Under the pieces are notes generated by a model. That model searched no databases. It was not told the origin of the DNA and worked only from the letters and a program-made list of their open reading frames with translations. The translations under genes and the position numbers were made by a program. A DNA stretch of 64,000 nt from Pseudoramibacter faecis (GTDB lineage Bacteria > Bacillota > Clostridia > Eubacteriales > Eubacteriaceae): assembly GCF_036289405.1 (NCBI RefSeq), contig NZ_JAYFFI010000001.1, forward strand, positions 434,001 to 498,000, in the 5' to 3' direction. How positions within the stretch are numbered: position 1 is the stretch's first letter; every line of letters begins with the position of its first letter. Positions 42,333 to 51,111 of the stretch are shown in pieces.

Positions 42333-43376
42333 TTATTCCAATAGCTTGTTAATGTTGTCGTTGAGTTCCTCTCGAATGGCATCGAGCACCGAGGACACCA
42401 GCGAATAATTCATCCGGGTCGGACCGATCACGCCGAAGGCGCCCATCGGGCTGCCGTTCATCTCGTAAGTCGAGGTGATGATCGAAAATTCCTTCAGATG
42501 CTGATTGTCGTTCTCGTCGCCGATGGAGATGTGGATGATCTGATTGCGGTCGTCGCCGGTGTGGGTGATGCCGTTCACCATCACCTTCGCCAAAAGGGGC
42601 TTGGCCTCGACCACGTCCACCAGATTCTTGATTTTGTCCACGTCGTTAAATTCCGGGTAGTTGAGCAGATTCTTAAACCCTGTCGCCGTGACTTCGGTTT
42701 CCTCCTCGAGGAGGGTCTCCTGAAGGACCGGAAGCATTTCGCGAAGGGCCGCCGTCTCTGCCTGGGTCAGATCGGCGATGCTGTCCACCATATCCGTACC
42801 GAAATCCTGCAGTGCGATGTTTTTGAGCATGCTGTTAAGCGCGTTGGACAGGTGCAGGGCCATTTCGTTATCCACATTCTGGGAAAGGGTGATCTCCACA
42901 TTCTTGGCGATGCCTTCCACCGTGACCACCACCATCAGCACTCGGTTGCGAATCAGCGGCACGATCTGCACATGTTTGCAGTTGAACCGCGAAACCCGAG
43001 GCGACAGCACCACCGAGGTATAGTTGGTGAGGGTCGACAGGGCATCGGCCGTGTGGACAATGGCGTGTTCGATCTCCCGGCCGGCCGTCAGATACCCCCG
43101 GTGAATGTCCCGGCGCATGCTCTCCGCGAGCTTGCGGATCTGCATGATCTCGTCCACATAATAGCGATAGGCCTTCTGCGTCGGGATGCGCCCGGCGGAG
43201 GTGTGAGGCGAAATCAAATAGCCCATCTCTTCCAGGTCGGCCATCTCGTTGCGGATGGTCGCCGGGCTGACCCCGAGCTCGTGATGCTTGGAGAGGGTCC
43301 GCGAGCCGACCGGATCGGCCGTATTGATGTATTCCTGAATCACCGCCGTGAGTATTTTCTTTTTTCTGGGCTTCAT
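42333..43376 (-). CDS. hrcA: Heat-inducible repressor HrcA
   Basis: A 347-residue repressor. The winged helix (residues 5-75) includes VGSRTLSKHHELGVSPATIR and the C-terminal GAFGVIGPTRMNY is typical. It binds the CIRCE element at 43395-43421 and controls its own operon. Confidence 0.98.
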   Translation of the reverse strand: MKPRKKKILTAVIQEYINTADPVGSRTLSKHHELGVSPATIRNEMADLEEMGYLISPHTSAGRIPTQKAYRYYVDEIMQIRKLAESMRRDIHRGYLTAGREIEHAIVHTADALSTLTNYTSVVLSPRVSRFNCKHVQIVPLIRNRVLMVVVTVEGIAKNVEITLSQNVDNEMALHLSNALNSMLKNIALQDFGTDMVDSIADLTQAETAALREMLPVLQETLLEEETEVTATGFKNLLNYPEFNDVDKIKNLVDVVEAKPLLAKVMVNGITHTGDDRNQIIHISIGDENDNQHLKEFSIITSTYEMNGSPMGAFGVIGPTRMNYSLVSSVLDAIREELNDNINKLLE

Positions 43377-43394
43377 CTTATCACCGCCTCTTTA

Positions 43395-43421
43395 TTAGCA
43401 CTCTTTTTGCATGAGTGCTAA
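43395..43421. promoter_or_regulatory. CIRCE operator
   Basis: TTAGCACTC, nine bases, GAGTGCTAA: identical to the consensus. It lies between the promoter and hrcA. Confidence 0.99.
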
Positions 43422-43432
43422 TATCTGTGTTT

Positions 43433-43461
43433 AATATAGCACCGGGATTTTGAATTGTCAA
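43433..43461 (-). promoter_or_regulatory. Heat-shock operon promoter
   Basis: TTGACA, 17-base spacer, TATATT on the minus strand, directly upstream of CIRCE. Confidence 0.9.
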
Positions 43462-43530
43462 CAAGAATCCGACGTAAATTTCCCCTTCCGACGTTTTTTC
43501 TGAAAAATTTACAGTTTAATTTAAGCCGGC

Positions 43531-44703
43531 TCACACAAAGGCTACAAACACCTGATTAGCCAAGTCGTATCCCCGGCGGCTCAGCCGCAGCGCATCGCCG
43601 GCCACCTCGACGAGTCCCTGCCGCCGCAGCTTGGCGATGGCCGCGTCGTACTCCTCAAAAAAGGAAACGCCGAAAAGTTGCTGAAAAACCGCGTCGCGCA
43701 CGCCCGCAGTGCGCCGGAGCCCGAGAAACATGAAATCGCCCTTGGCCTCGGCCAGAGACAGCCGGTGATCCTCCGCCAACGCCCGGCCCGGCGCCAGACA
43801 ATAAGCCGCCAAGTTCGATGTGTTTGCAAAGCGCCGGCCATCTCCGTCCCCCAGAGGCAGGGCCAGCGGCCGCGAAAAGGAGGCCGCCCCGAGGCCATAG
43901 CCCCGATAGGGCTCGAAAGTCCAGTACCGGCTGTTGTGCCGACTCGCGTAACCCGGACGGGCCAAGTTGGAAATTTCGTAGGGTTCAAAGCCTGCGGCGG
44001 CTGCCATCCGGCGCACCGTTTCATACATCGCGCGCTCCTCCGCCTCCTGAGGAAGCGCGAGCCGGCCTTCCCGCTCTAAACGGTCGAACACCGTCCCCGG
44101 CTCGACGATCAGGCTATAGGCCGAGAGATGGGTCAAGGGCTGGGCAAACAGATCCCGCATGGTCGCCGCGACGTCGGCCAGCTGCTGCTCCGGCAGGCCG
44201 AAGATCACGTCGGCGGAGATATTCTCAAACCCAGCGGCCTTCGCGGCCGCCACCGTGGCAAAAAAATCCGCCGCGCGGTGCGCCCGCCCCATCAGCGCGA
44301 GCAGTCTGTTATCGGTGCTCTGGCAGCCGACGGACAGCCGGTTAAAGCCCAGCGCCCGATAGGCCGCAAGCTTTTCGCCCACCGCCGAGGCGGGGTTCAC
44401 CTCGATGGTCGCCTCGATATCGGCATCCCGCAGGGAAAAAGCGTAGCGCGCCTCCAGCGCCGCCGCCACCCGGGCAATCTGCGCCGCGTCCACAAAGGAC
44501 GGGGTGCCGCCGCCAAAATAAAGGCTTGCCACCCGCTTTCCCGCCGCTGCGCCATCGTCTCGAATTTCGGCGATGAGCGCGTCGATATACCGGTCGACGG
44601 CCGCCGCGTCCTCCCGAGACGAACAAAAATCGCAATAGCGGCATTTCTTAACGCAAAAGGGAATATGCACATAAACGCCGATTCCCTGTCGATCCTTCTG
44701 CAT
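43531..44703 (-). CDS. hemW: Radical SAM heme chaperone HemW
   Basis: A 390-residue radical SAM protein. YVHIPFCVKKCRYCDF holds the CxxxCxxC iron-sulfur motif, then LYFGGGTPS and SVGCQSTDNRLL. HemW is related to oxygen-independent coproporphyrinogen oxidase but acts in heme insertion. It often lies just upstream of hrcA, as here. ATG 44703 follows GGAGG. Confidence 0.94.
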   Translation of the reverse strand: MQKDRQGIGVYVHIPFCVKKCRYCDFCSSREDAAAVDRYIDALIAEIRDDGAAAGKRVASLYFGGGTPSFVDAAQIARVAAALEARYAFSLRDADIEATIEVNPASAVGEKLAAYRALGFNRLSVGCQSTDNRLLALMGRAHRAADFFATVAAAKAAGFENISADVIFGLPEQQLADVAATMRDLFAQPLTHLSAYSLIVEPGTVFDRLEREGRLALPQEAEERAMYETVRRMAAAAGFEPYEISNLARPGYASRHNSRYWTFEPYRGYGLGAASFSRPLALPLGDGDGRRFANTSNLAAYCLAPGRALAEDHRLSLAEAKGDFMFLGLRRTAGVRDAVFQQLFGVSFFEEYDAAIAKLRRQGLVEVAGDALRLSRRGYDLANQVFVAFV

Positions 44704-44803
44704 GGCCACCTCCAAAATTTCGCGCCGGCGCCATTATCCGGCGTGCATTATGCTATAATAATGAAAACACCCGCACATTGCAACGCATCCAAGGAGAACG
44801 CTC

Positions 44804-45742
44804 ATGAAAAAAATGATCGGCTTCGGGCTCGCGGCCCTCGGCTTTGCCGCCGCCTTCGCCTGCCTGAAGCAAAAGAAAGAAAAAACTGCCTCACATCCAT
44901 CTGCCGTTCCGGTCATCGATTATCACGACGCCGAACACCTGATTCTCTGCGACGAGTCGCAGCTCGACCGCCGCTTCCTGCTGCCCGAGACCACCATCAA
45001 CTTCCGGGATATCGGCGGCTACACCGGCCGGGACGGCCGAAAGCTGCGCTGGGGGCTGGTATTTCGCGCCGAGGCGCTTTCAGATTGGAATGACGACGCC
45101 ATCGCCGCCCTCGAGGCCATCGGTCTGCGCCACGTGATTGACTTCCGCGACACCGGCCGGGCGGGCGAACAGCGCGATCGGCTGCCCGCCACGGCGGACT
45201 ACATCAACCTGCCGGTGCTGAAGGGCATCCCGGTCTCCGCCCGGGACATCGACTTCGACGATCCAGGCGCCATCGACCGCTTCTTCCGGGAGATTTACCG
45301 CTACCAGGTCGAACACAAAGCCCGGGATTTTGCCCGGGTGCTCCATCTGATGACAGACCCCGCGGCCTTTCCGCTGCTTTATCACTGCACCAACGGCAAA
45401 GACCGCACCGGCTTTATGACGGCGCTGATCCTTTTGATCTGCGGCGTGCCGGAGTCCGTAATCCTCTCCGACTACACCCTGAGCAACCTCACCTTCGAGC
45501 GGGCCTACGAAAGTCTGGGCACCATCATGGCCACCGGCTTTAACATGGCCGCGCCGGAGGAACGGGCCAAGCTGCGGGACTTCTTCGGCGTTCGGCCGGC
45601 CTGGCTTAAGTCCCAGCTCGATTTTATCCGCGAACACTTCGGCCATGTCGACCGCTACCTGACCGAGCAGACCGACCTCGCCCCGGCGGATCTCGCCGCC
45701 ATCCGCGCCAATTTGCTCGCGCCGGCCGGCGACGTTGTATAA
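44804..45742 (+). CDS. Tyrosine-protein phosphatase, membrane anchored
   Basis: A 312-residue protein of the Y_phosphatase3 family. Residues 3-20 form an N-terminal anchor or signal. TTINFRDIGGYTG is the family opening and HCTNGKDRTGF is the active-site loop with Cys and Arg. The C-terminal part (FGVRPAWLKSQLDFIREHFG) is typical. It probably dephosphorylates phosphotyrosine or phosphoinositides, outside the membrane if the helix is a signal. Confidence 0.92.
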   Translation: MKKMIGFGLAALGFAAAFACLKQKKEKTASHPSAVPVIDYHDAEHLILCDESQLDRRFLLPETTINFRDIGGYTGRDGRKLRWGLVFRAEALSDWNDDAIAALEAIGLRHVIDFRDTGRAGEQRDRLPATADYINLPVLKGIPVSARDIDFDDPGAIDRFFREIYRYQVEHKARDFARVLHLMTDPAAFPLLYHCTNGKDRTGFMTALILLICGVPESVILSDYTLSNLTFERAYESLGTIMATGFNMAAPEERAKLRDFFGVRPAWLKSQLDFIREHFGHVDRYLTEQTDLAPADLAAIRANLLAPAGDVV

Positions 45743-45769
45743 AATAAAATTTTCCTGCATATTTACCCA

Positions 45770-45801
45770 TAAAAGGCTGGCCTTTTGCCGGCCTTTGTTT
45801 T
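45770..45801 (+). terminator. Terminator after the phosphatase gene
   Basis: Stem GGCTGGC/GCCGGCC followed by TTTGTTTT on the plus strand. Confidence 0.8.
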
Positions 45802-45835
45802 ATAATAAAGATAATTTTAAGAGAGGAGTTCATTC

Positions 45836-46657
45836 ATGAAAAAGAAACTCACAGTGATTGCCCTCGCCGCCTGCCTCGCCGCGGTGATCGGTTTTGCGAC
45901 GGGCTGCGGCAGCAAACAAAAGAGCGCCCTGGACGACGGGGTTTTGCAGATCGGCACCAACGCCGAATACACCCCCTTCGAATATAAGGATAAAAACAAC
46001 AAGCTCGTCGGCTTCGACGTGGATCTCGGCCGCGCCCTCGCCAAGAAAATGGGCGTGAAGGCCAAATGGACCAACACCTCCTTCGACGGGATCTTCAACG
46101 GGCTCAATTCTGGCCAGTACGAATGCATCATCGCCGGCGTCTCCAACACCGACAAGCGACAGAAGAGCTTCGCCATGAGCAATTCCTACCTGGGCAACGG
46201 CGTGGTGATCGTCTCCCCGGCCGGCGGCACCCAGGCCACGGATATCAAGCAGCTTGACGGCAAGAAAGTCGGCGTCCAGCTCGAAACCACCGCGGATTAC
46301 GCGGCCAAGGCTTTCAAAAAGGACGGCAACAAAATGACCCTCAAGGAATTCGACTCCATGATCGACGCCTTCACCGCGCTGCGGGGCGGCCAGATCGACT
46401 ACATCATGACCGATGAACCGGTGGCCAACTTCTATGTGGCACAGCAGCCGAATACTTACAAGGTCTCTTCGAGCACGTTGTCCAACGAGCCGGTGGCCGT
46501 TGTCTGCCGCAAGCAGGACACCGCCCTGCGCGACAAGATCAACGACGCGCTCAAGGCCATCAAAAAGGACGGCACCTACGGCAAATTGACAAAAAAATGG
46601 TTCGGCAAGGACCTGACCCACCAGAAGATCAACAACAAGATCAAGACCTACGACTAA
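45836..46657 (+). CDS. Amino-acid ABC transporter substrate-binding lipoprotein
   Basis: A 273-residue SBP_bac_3 family lipoprotein. Lipobox is GFATGC, then IGTNAEYTPFEYKDKNN and VGFDVDLGRALAKKMG. It is likely to bind a polar amino acid, possibly arginine or glutamine. No permease or ATPase gene is adjacent, so it must share one encoded elsewhere. Confidence 0.92.
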   Translation: MKKKLTVIALAACLAAVIGFATGCGSKQKSALDDGVLQIGTNAEYTPFEYKDKNNKLVGFDVDLGRALAKKMGVKAKWTNTSFDGIFNGLNSGQYECIIAGVSNTDKRQKSFAMSNSYLGNGVVIVSPAGGTQATDIKQLDGKKVGVQLETTADYAAKAFKKDGNKMTLKEFDSMIDAFTALRGGQIDYIMTDEPVANFYVAQQPNTYKVSSSTLSNEPVAVVCRKQDTALRDKINDALKAIKKDGTYGKLTKKWFGKDLTHQKINNKIKTYD

Positions 46658-46667
46658 ACCTCCATTG

Positions 46668-46697
46668 GCAGCCCTGCACAACGCAGGGCTTTTTTAG
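46668..46697 (+). terminator. Terminator of the binding-protein gene
   Basis: Stem AGCCCTGC/GCAGGGCT followed by six T on the plus strand. Confidence 0.93.
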
Positions 46698-46719
46698 TTT
46701 AATTTTTAATTTGATTTTC

Positions 46720-46748
46720 GTGACAAGCTTTTTGAAATGGTTTATAAT
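46720..46748 (+). promoter_or_regulatory. Promoter of the 46782 gene
   Basis: GTGACA, 17-base spacer, TATAAT on the plus strand. Confidence 0.75.
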
Positions 46749-46781
46749 TTAAAAAACGATCGCGTGGAGGGAGGCTTCATC

Positions 46782-47123
46782 ATGAAATACGTTTTAGCGT
46801 TGGTCCGCAGAACCGAAGATGCCACTGATGTTTTGATTATCGATATCAAGGAAGAACCTCAAAAACATCTGTTAAGTGAGGTGATGCAGGCGGAAGCTTT
46901 TCGCGAATTCAACCGCTTCCGGCAATATGATCAAAAACCCGTTGTCCCGTTGAAGGCCATGACCGAGGCCGTTTACTATGGCGATGCCGGCGTGGAATAT
47001 CAGGAAGCGCCCGGAGACAAGGCGGTTTTCATCGGAAAAAACTACGCCATTTTGGCACTCAACGACGCGGAGGATACTCGCTACGTCTGGCAGATTTCCC
47101 CCTGGATCAACGAAGACGCTTAA
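46782..47123 (+). CDS. Hypothetical protein, 113 residues
   Basis: A soluble, mixed alpha/beta protein beginning MKYVLALVRRTEDATDVLII and ending YVWQISPWINEDA. It has its own promoter, a GGAGGGAGG site and a terminator, so it is almost surely expressed. I recognise no family. Confidence 0.75.
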   Translation: MKYVLALVRRTEDATDVLIIDIKEEPQKHLLSEVMQAEAFREFNRFRQYDQKPVVPLKAMTEAVYYGDAGVEYQEAPGDKAVFIGKNYAILALNDAEDTRYVWQISPWINEDA

Positions 47124-47133
47124 GGCGTCCATC

Positions 47134-47173
47134 AAAAAACGACCGAATCTTTATTGATTCGGTCGTTTTTTGT
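47134..47173. terminator. Bidirectional terminator
   Basis: Stem AAAACGACCGAATC/GATTCGGTCGTTTT flanked by A and T runs, between convergent genes. Confidence 0.93.
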
Positions 47174-47189
47174 GTGTTGCCCGGCGCGT

Positions 47190-47444
47190 TCAGGATTTTG
47201 GCCCTCGGCCAAACCGGTGGGGCTTATCCGATGCCTTTTCCTCCGACACCTCCCCGACCTTAGGCTCCGCTTTTCCCCGCTCAAACCGTTCGACGGGTTC
47301 CTCCTTGCGCTCGTCCGGCCCGGTGTCACCTTTACCGAAGCGTTTCGGGGGCGCTTCTCCCGGGACGGCCGCCTGCTCAGCCGCCTCATCGCTGGCTATC
47401 ATCACTCTTTTTTCCAATTGGTCTTTGTCCTTCTGATCTTTCAT
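47190..47444 (-). CDS. Small charged, low-complexity protein
   Basis: An 84-residue protein that is Lys/Glu/Asp/Arg/Pro-rich (MKDQKDKDQLEKRV, then PPKRFGKGD, PVERFERGK, PHRFGRGPK repeats of RFxRG type). It is likely disordered. The start follows GGGGGA. It has a strong TTGACA-16-TATAAT promoter. A decayed copy of the same gene lies at 52310-52382. Confidence 0.7.
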   Translation of the reverse strand: MKDQKDKDQLEKRVMIASDEAAEQAAVPGEAPPKRFGKGDTGPDERKEEPVERFERGKAEPKVGEVSEEKASDKPHRFGRGPKS

Positions 47445-47478
47445 GGTGATCCCCCCTTTCGTGCGTTTTTTCGCTATC

Positions 47479-47506
47479 ATTATACCGCTTGTTCAAGGGA
47501 TGTCAA
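47479..47506 (-). promoter_or_regulatory. Promoter of the small charged protein (left copy)
   Basis: TTGACA, 16-base spacer, TATAAT on the minus strand. Confidence 0.88.
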
Positions 47507-47535
47507 GGTTTACAGGCGCTTTTGAGCCGCCCCGC

Positions 47536-47564
47536 AAAAAAAGAAGGCGCAACGCCCTCTTTTT
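47536..47564 (-). terminator. Terminator at the left repeat, after the sugar operon
   Basis: AAGAGGGCG-ttg-CGCCTTCTT followed by T on the minus strand. Its right-hand twin is at 52478-52505. Confidence 0.85.
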
Positions 47565-47657
47565 CCATAGCCAAGTTTCCAATATTAAAGATTATCGTGG
47601 TTTTTATCGTTACAAATTTAACCCGGCTCTTCGAAATCGGATTTTCATTTTTATATA

Positions 47658-48326
47658 TTATTTTCGTTTGATGGACTCCATGTGTTTTTGACCGTAATCA
47701 TCGCGGAATTTAACCATCATGCGTTCCATCTCATCTTCGTCTAAGATCACAGGCTCGCCAATCGATCTGGCGATCACGTAAACCCGTGCGCATTGTTCGA
47801 TTTGTTCCGCAACATTAAATGCACTGGCAATATTCTTTCCGCCCGCGGTCATCCCGTGATTGGCCATGAGCGCCGCCTGACGATCCCGCATGGCATCAAA
47901 TGTCAGCCTGGCTAATTCCGGTGTTCCATAAGAGGCGTATCCGCCGCAGCGAATTTCCGGTCCGCCAAACGCGACCAGATAACTTGACGCCGGCAAAGGC
48001 TCTCGCAATGTTGCCAAAACTGTGCAATATGTCGAATGCGTATGCACAATTGCGTCGATATCGTCCCGGTCTGTATAAAAAATGCGATGCAAATCTTTTT
48101 CGCTCGATGGCTTGCGATCGCCGTCGACGACATTGCCGTCGAGATCCATGACCACGATATCTTCTGGGTTTTGTTCAAAATAATCGATGCCGGACGGACT
48201 GATCGCAAATAATTCTTTCTCGCGGTTAAAAATACTAATGTTGCCGCCGGTTCCTGTGGTGAGGCCGGCTGTGATTAATTTTTTGCAATAAATGACGACG
48301 TCATTGCGTTCTTGCTTTAACAACAT
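47658..48326 (-). CDS. Class II aldolase/epimerase (FucA/AraD family)
   Basis: A 222-residue zinc enzyme. GLTTGTGGNISIF binds the phosphate, SSEKDLHR supplies the acid, and HTHS and NHGM supply the zinc-binding His residues. It splits or epimerises a phosphorylated ketose such as fuculose-, ribulose- or erythrulose-phosphate. Last gene of the cassette. Confidence 0.9.
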   Translation of the reverse strand: MLLKQERNDVVIYCKKLITAGLTTGTGGNISIFNREKELFAISPSGIDYFEQNPEDIVVMDLDGNVVDGDRKPSSEKDLHRIFYTDRDDIDAIVHTHSTYCTVLATLREPLPASSYLVAFGGPEIRCGGYASYGTPELARLTFDAMRDRQAALMANHGMTAGGKNIASAFNVAEQIEQCARVYVIARSIGEPVILDEDEMERMMVKFRDDYGQKHMESIKRK

Positions 48327-48365
48327 GGTTATTCCCCCTTGATGTTTGAATCGATTATATATGGA

Positions 48366-49400
48366 TTAATGGTAGTGATACAATAGTGGTTTGCCGGCGA
48401 CAAAGCGTTTGACATCGTCAACGACTTGCCTGGTGTGATTCGTCAGTACATCGTCTGTCGCACCGGCGATGTGCGGCGTAATCACCACGTTATTGAGTTC
48501 TGTAATATAGGGATGGTTACGGGCAACGGGTTCTGAGGCGTAGACATCCAGGGCCGCCCCCCTAATGCGTTTTTCGCGCAATGCATCGACGAGCGCATTT
48601 TCATCTAAAATGGCTCCGCGCGATGAATTGATCAAATAGGCCGTCGGCTTCATCAGCTTTATCATCTTGTCGCTGATGAGCCCTCTTGTCTGCGGTGTCA
48701 CTTTCAGGTGACAGGTCACAAAATCTGCCTTCTTCATCAAATCCTCGAGATCTTCAACTTTTTCGATCCCGATTTCTTCGATGTCGATCGGACAGCAGAA
48801 CGGATCATAAATCAAAAGCTTCATCCCCATCGCTCGGGCGATTCTGCCAACGCGCTTGCCAATGCTGCCGTAACCGACGATCCCCAGTGTCTTGCCTTTA
48901 AGCTGGGTCTCCTTGAATACAACATAGGGCGATCCCGGGTTCATGTCCCAGATCATGTCGACTTTCAGGCCTTCTTTTGTTTCTTTGTGATATTCAGGAT
49001 CCGCTGTATATTGACCTTGTTTGAGGGCCATATGCGCCATCGGAATTTTGCGGGCAATGGCGAGCATCAGGCCGATCGTCATCTCTGCCGCCGTATCGGA
49101 ATTGCGCCCCGGCGTATAAATGATCGGAATATTTTTCACCTCAGCCGCTTCTATATCGACATTAACCGGCGTCGCACGGGTCACAGCGATGAGCTTCAGC
49201 TTTGATGCTCCGTCGATGACTTTTTTTGTGACATCGTCATAACTCGTGATGATGATATCCGCATCTTTCGATTTTTCCGCAAATTCTTCTTCTGTCATTT
49301 TTGCTTTGCCGATGGCCCAACCATCTTTAACGACTTCCCCGATATCGTATAGCGGTTTCAGCGCCTCTTCATCGTATTCCGCAGTAAAAAATATTTTCAT
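48366..49400 (-). CDS. D-isomer-specific 2-hydroxyacid dehydrogenase
   Basis: A 344-residue NAD-dependent dehydrogenase. GIVGYGSIGKRVGRIARAMG is the nucleotide loop; the catalytic residues are in SRGAILDE, the Glu of DVYASEP and the His of TPHIAGAT. It is related to phosphoglycerate dehydrogenase. In this cassette it may oxidise a sugar acid or ketose derivative. Confidence 0.92.
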   Translation of the reverse strand: MKIFFTAEYDEEALKPLYDIGEVVKDGWAIGKAKMTEEEFAEKSKDADIIITSYDDVTKKVIDGASKLKLIAVTRATPVNVDIEAAEVKNIPIIYTPGRNSDTAAEMTIGLMLAIARKIPMAHMALKQGQYTADPEYHKETKEGLKVDMIWDMNPGSPYVVFKETQLKGKTLGIVGYGSIGKRVGRIARAMGMKLLIYDPFCCPIDIEEIGIEKVEDLEDLMKKADFVTCHLKVTPQTRGLISDKMIKLMKPTAYLINSSRGAILDENALVDALREKRIRGAALDVYASEPVARNHPYITELNNVVITPHIAGATDDVLTNHTRQVVDDVKRFVAGKPLLYHYH

Positions 49401-49403
49401 GCT

Positions 49404-50936
49404 TTATTCCCCCTCGTCATGGCCAAAATATTTGTCCAAAATCGCCGCCCGCTTGTGCCACAAGCTGTCATTCGCTTTTCGAATGTCGACATAAAGTTCG
49501 TACAAATCGCTGTAAATTTTCGTCTTTTCCGGATCCGGACGATGCATCTTTTTCGCGTAACAGCAGGCGCGCTTGGCTTCGGTCAGATCTTTGTAGCAGC
49601 CTGCCGCAACCCCCGCTAACATGGCCGCGCCTTTAGCGCCGAATTCATTTCCAGCCGAAATAATCACCTGAACGCCAAGCATATCCGCGATCATCTGCGA
49701 CCATATTTCACTTTTTGCGCCACCGCCAGCGAGATAAATCTTGACATTTTTATCCAAATGATTCAGGCAATCTTTGATCGAAAATGTAATGCCTTCATAA
49801 ACCGCATGAACCAAATCGGCTCGTGTCGTGTGCGCACTGATGCCGAAGAAATTGGACTTTGCATCCGGATTATAAAACGGCGCTCTTTCACCTGCCGCAC
49901 TGATATACGGATGATAGATCACACCGCCGCTGCCCGGGCCGATATCCTTAATCATCGTGTCAATTTGATCAAAATCATTGGTAATTGCAATTTCAGATAA
50001 AGCCCAATCCAAATTCGGTGTTCCATTCATCGTTGCTTGAAGATTCATAAAGATATCATCAGGCGCATGTTTAATATAGCGGGTTCTCGGCGCACCAAAA
50101 CGACAATCGGCTTTGTGGCCAAAAGTTTCTGTCGCACAGGTCGTCCCCAAAATCGTGCAAATATCTGTTTCGTCAATGGCACCGATGCCGACCGCCGTTG
50201 CCGCCACATCAATGGCGCCGGCCACGACCGGCGTCCCGGGGGTTAACCCCAAATCTGACGCGATGGCATCGGTCAATACGCCGGCCGTTTCCATCGCATT
50301 TTTCACTGGCGGAATTAGGTGGATATAATCATTTAATCCCAAGGCGTCAAATACCTCGGCTGCAGGGTTGCCGGTTTGTGCGTCTAAAATCGACGTGCTG
50401 CCGTCACTGAAATCGCCAAAATATTCCCCCGTCAGTTTAAATCGCACAAAATCTTTGCAGAACAACATGTGCGCCGCACGATCTAAGGTCTTTTCGCGAT
50501 GCGCTTTCATCCAGCTCAATAACATAAGCTGTGTTCCGGTTAACGGCGGTGATCCTGTTTTTTCAAAAATCATATCGCCCAATGCTGGATTTTCTTGAGT
50601 GACTTTGTCGACCTGATCTGTCGCACGCCCATCACACCACAAAATTGCATTTTGAACCGGCTCCCCGTTTTCATCGAGGAGCCAAATCCCTTCCCCTTGG
50701 CCGGTAACCCCGATACCGACAATATCGTCTTTACTAGCCGGACCTTCCGCAACAATCTGCTTCAAGCACACGACAATCTTGTTCCAAAGTAAATTCATAT
50801 TTTGTTCAACCGAAGCTTCCCCGATGTAGATCGGTTCATTTTCGAGAGCATGAACCAATAGCTCCCGTCCAATTTCATCGAACAAAACGGCCTTGACACT
50901 TGATGTCCCCGCATCAATGCCAATTAAGTATTTCAT
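49404..50936 (-). CDS. FGGY-family carbohydrate kinase
   Basis: A 510-residue kinase. GIDAGTSSVKAVLFD at the start and GVTGQGEGIWLLDENGEP are typical of the xylulokinase/erythritol kinase/L-xylulose kinase side of the family, as is YLAGGGAKSEIW. The substrate is a pentulose or four-carbon polyol, not decided by sequence. First gene of the three-enzyme operon, with a promoter and three repeated motifs upstream. Confidence 0.92.
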   Translation of the reverse strand: MKYLIGIDAGTSSVKAVLFDEIGRELLVHALENEPIYIGEASVEQNMNLLWNKIVVCLKQIVAEGPASKDDIVGIGVTGQGEGIWLLDENGEPVQNAILWCDGRATDQVDKVTQENPALGDMIFEKTGSPPLTGTQLMLLSWMKAHREKTLDRAAHMLFCKDFVRFKLTGEYFGDFSDGSTSILDAQTGNPAAEVFDALGLNDYIHLIPPVKNAMETAGVLTDAIASDLGLTPGTPVVAGAIDVAATAVGIGAIDETDICTILGTTCATETFGHKADCRFGAPRTRYIKHAPDDIFMNLQATMNGTPNLDWALSEIAITNDFDQIDTMIKDIGPGSGGVIYHPYISAAGERAPFYNPDAKSNFFGISAHTTRADLVHAVYEGITFSIKDCLNHLDKNVKIYLAGGGAKSEIWSQMIADMLGVQVIISAGNEFGAKGAAMLAGVAAGCYKDLTEAKRACCYAKKMHRPDPEKTKIYSDLYELYVDIRKANDSLWHKRAAILDKYFGHDEGE

Positions 50937-50950
50937 AGCTTCCTCCCCCG

Positions 50951-51028
50951 AAACAAATGTAACATATGTATATTTTTTTTACGTTTGTCTTTAATTCAAT
51001 TATAAGGGGGTTCTTATACATTTGTCAA
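50951..51028 (-). promoter_or_regulatory. Promoter and candidate SorC operators of the sugar operon
   Basis: TTGACA (51023-51028), 18-base spacer, TATAAT (50999-51004) on the minus strand. ACAAATGTA occurs over the -35 region and again near 50953 as ACAAATGTAACA, with ACAAACGTA in between. Three copies of ACAAAYGTA suit a tetrameric SorC-type regulator. Confidence 0.72.
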
Positions 51029-51052
51029 GCATCCTTACAATATTATTTGCTC

Positions 51053-51092
51053 AAAAAAGACCGCTGAATCTAATTAAAACTTCAACGGTCCA
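51053..51092 (-). terminator. Terminator of the SorC gene
   Basis: Stem GGACCGTTGAA/TTCAGCGGTC with six T on the minus strand. Confidence 0.85.
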
Positions 51093-51111
51093 TTATTAAG
51101 ATCCTGCTCAT

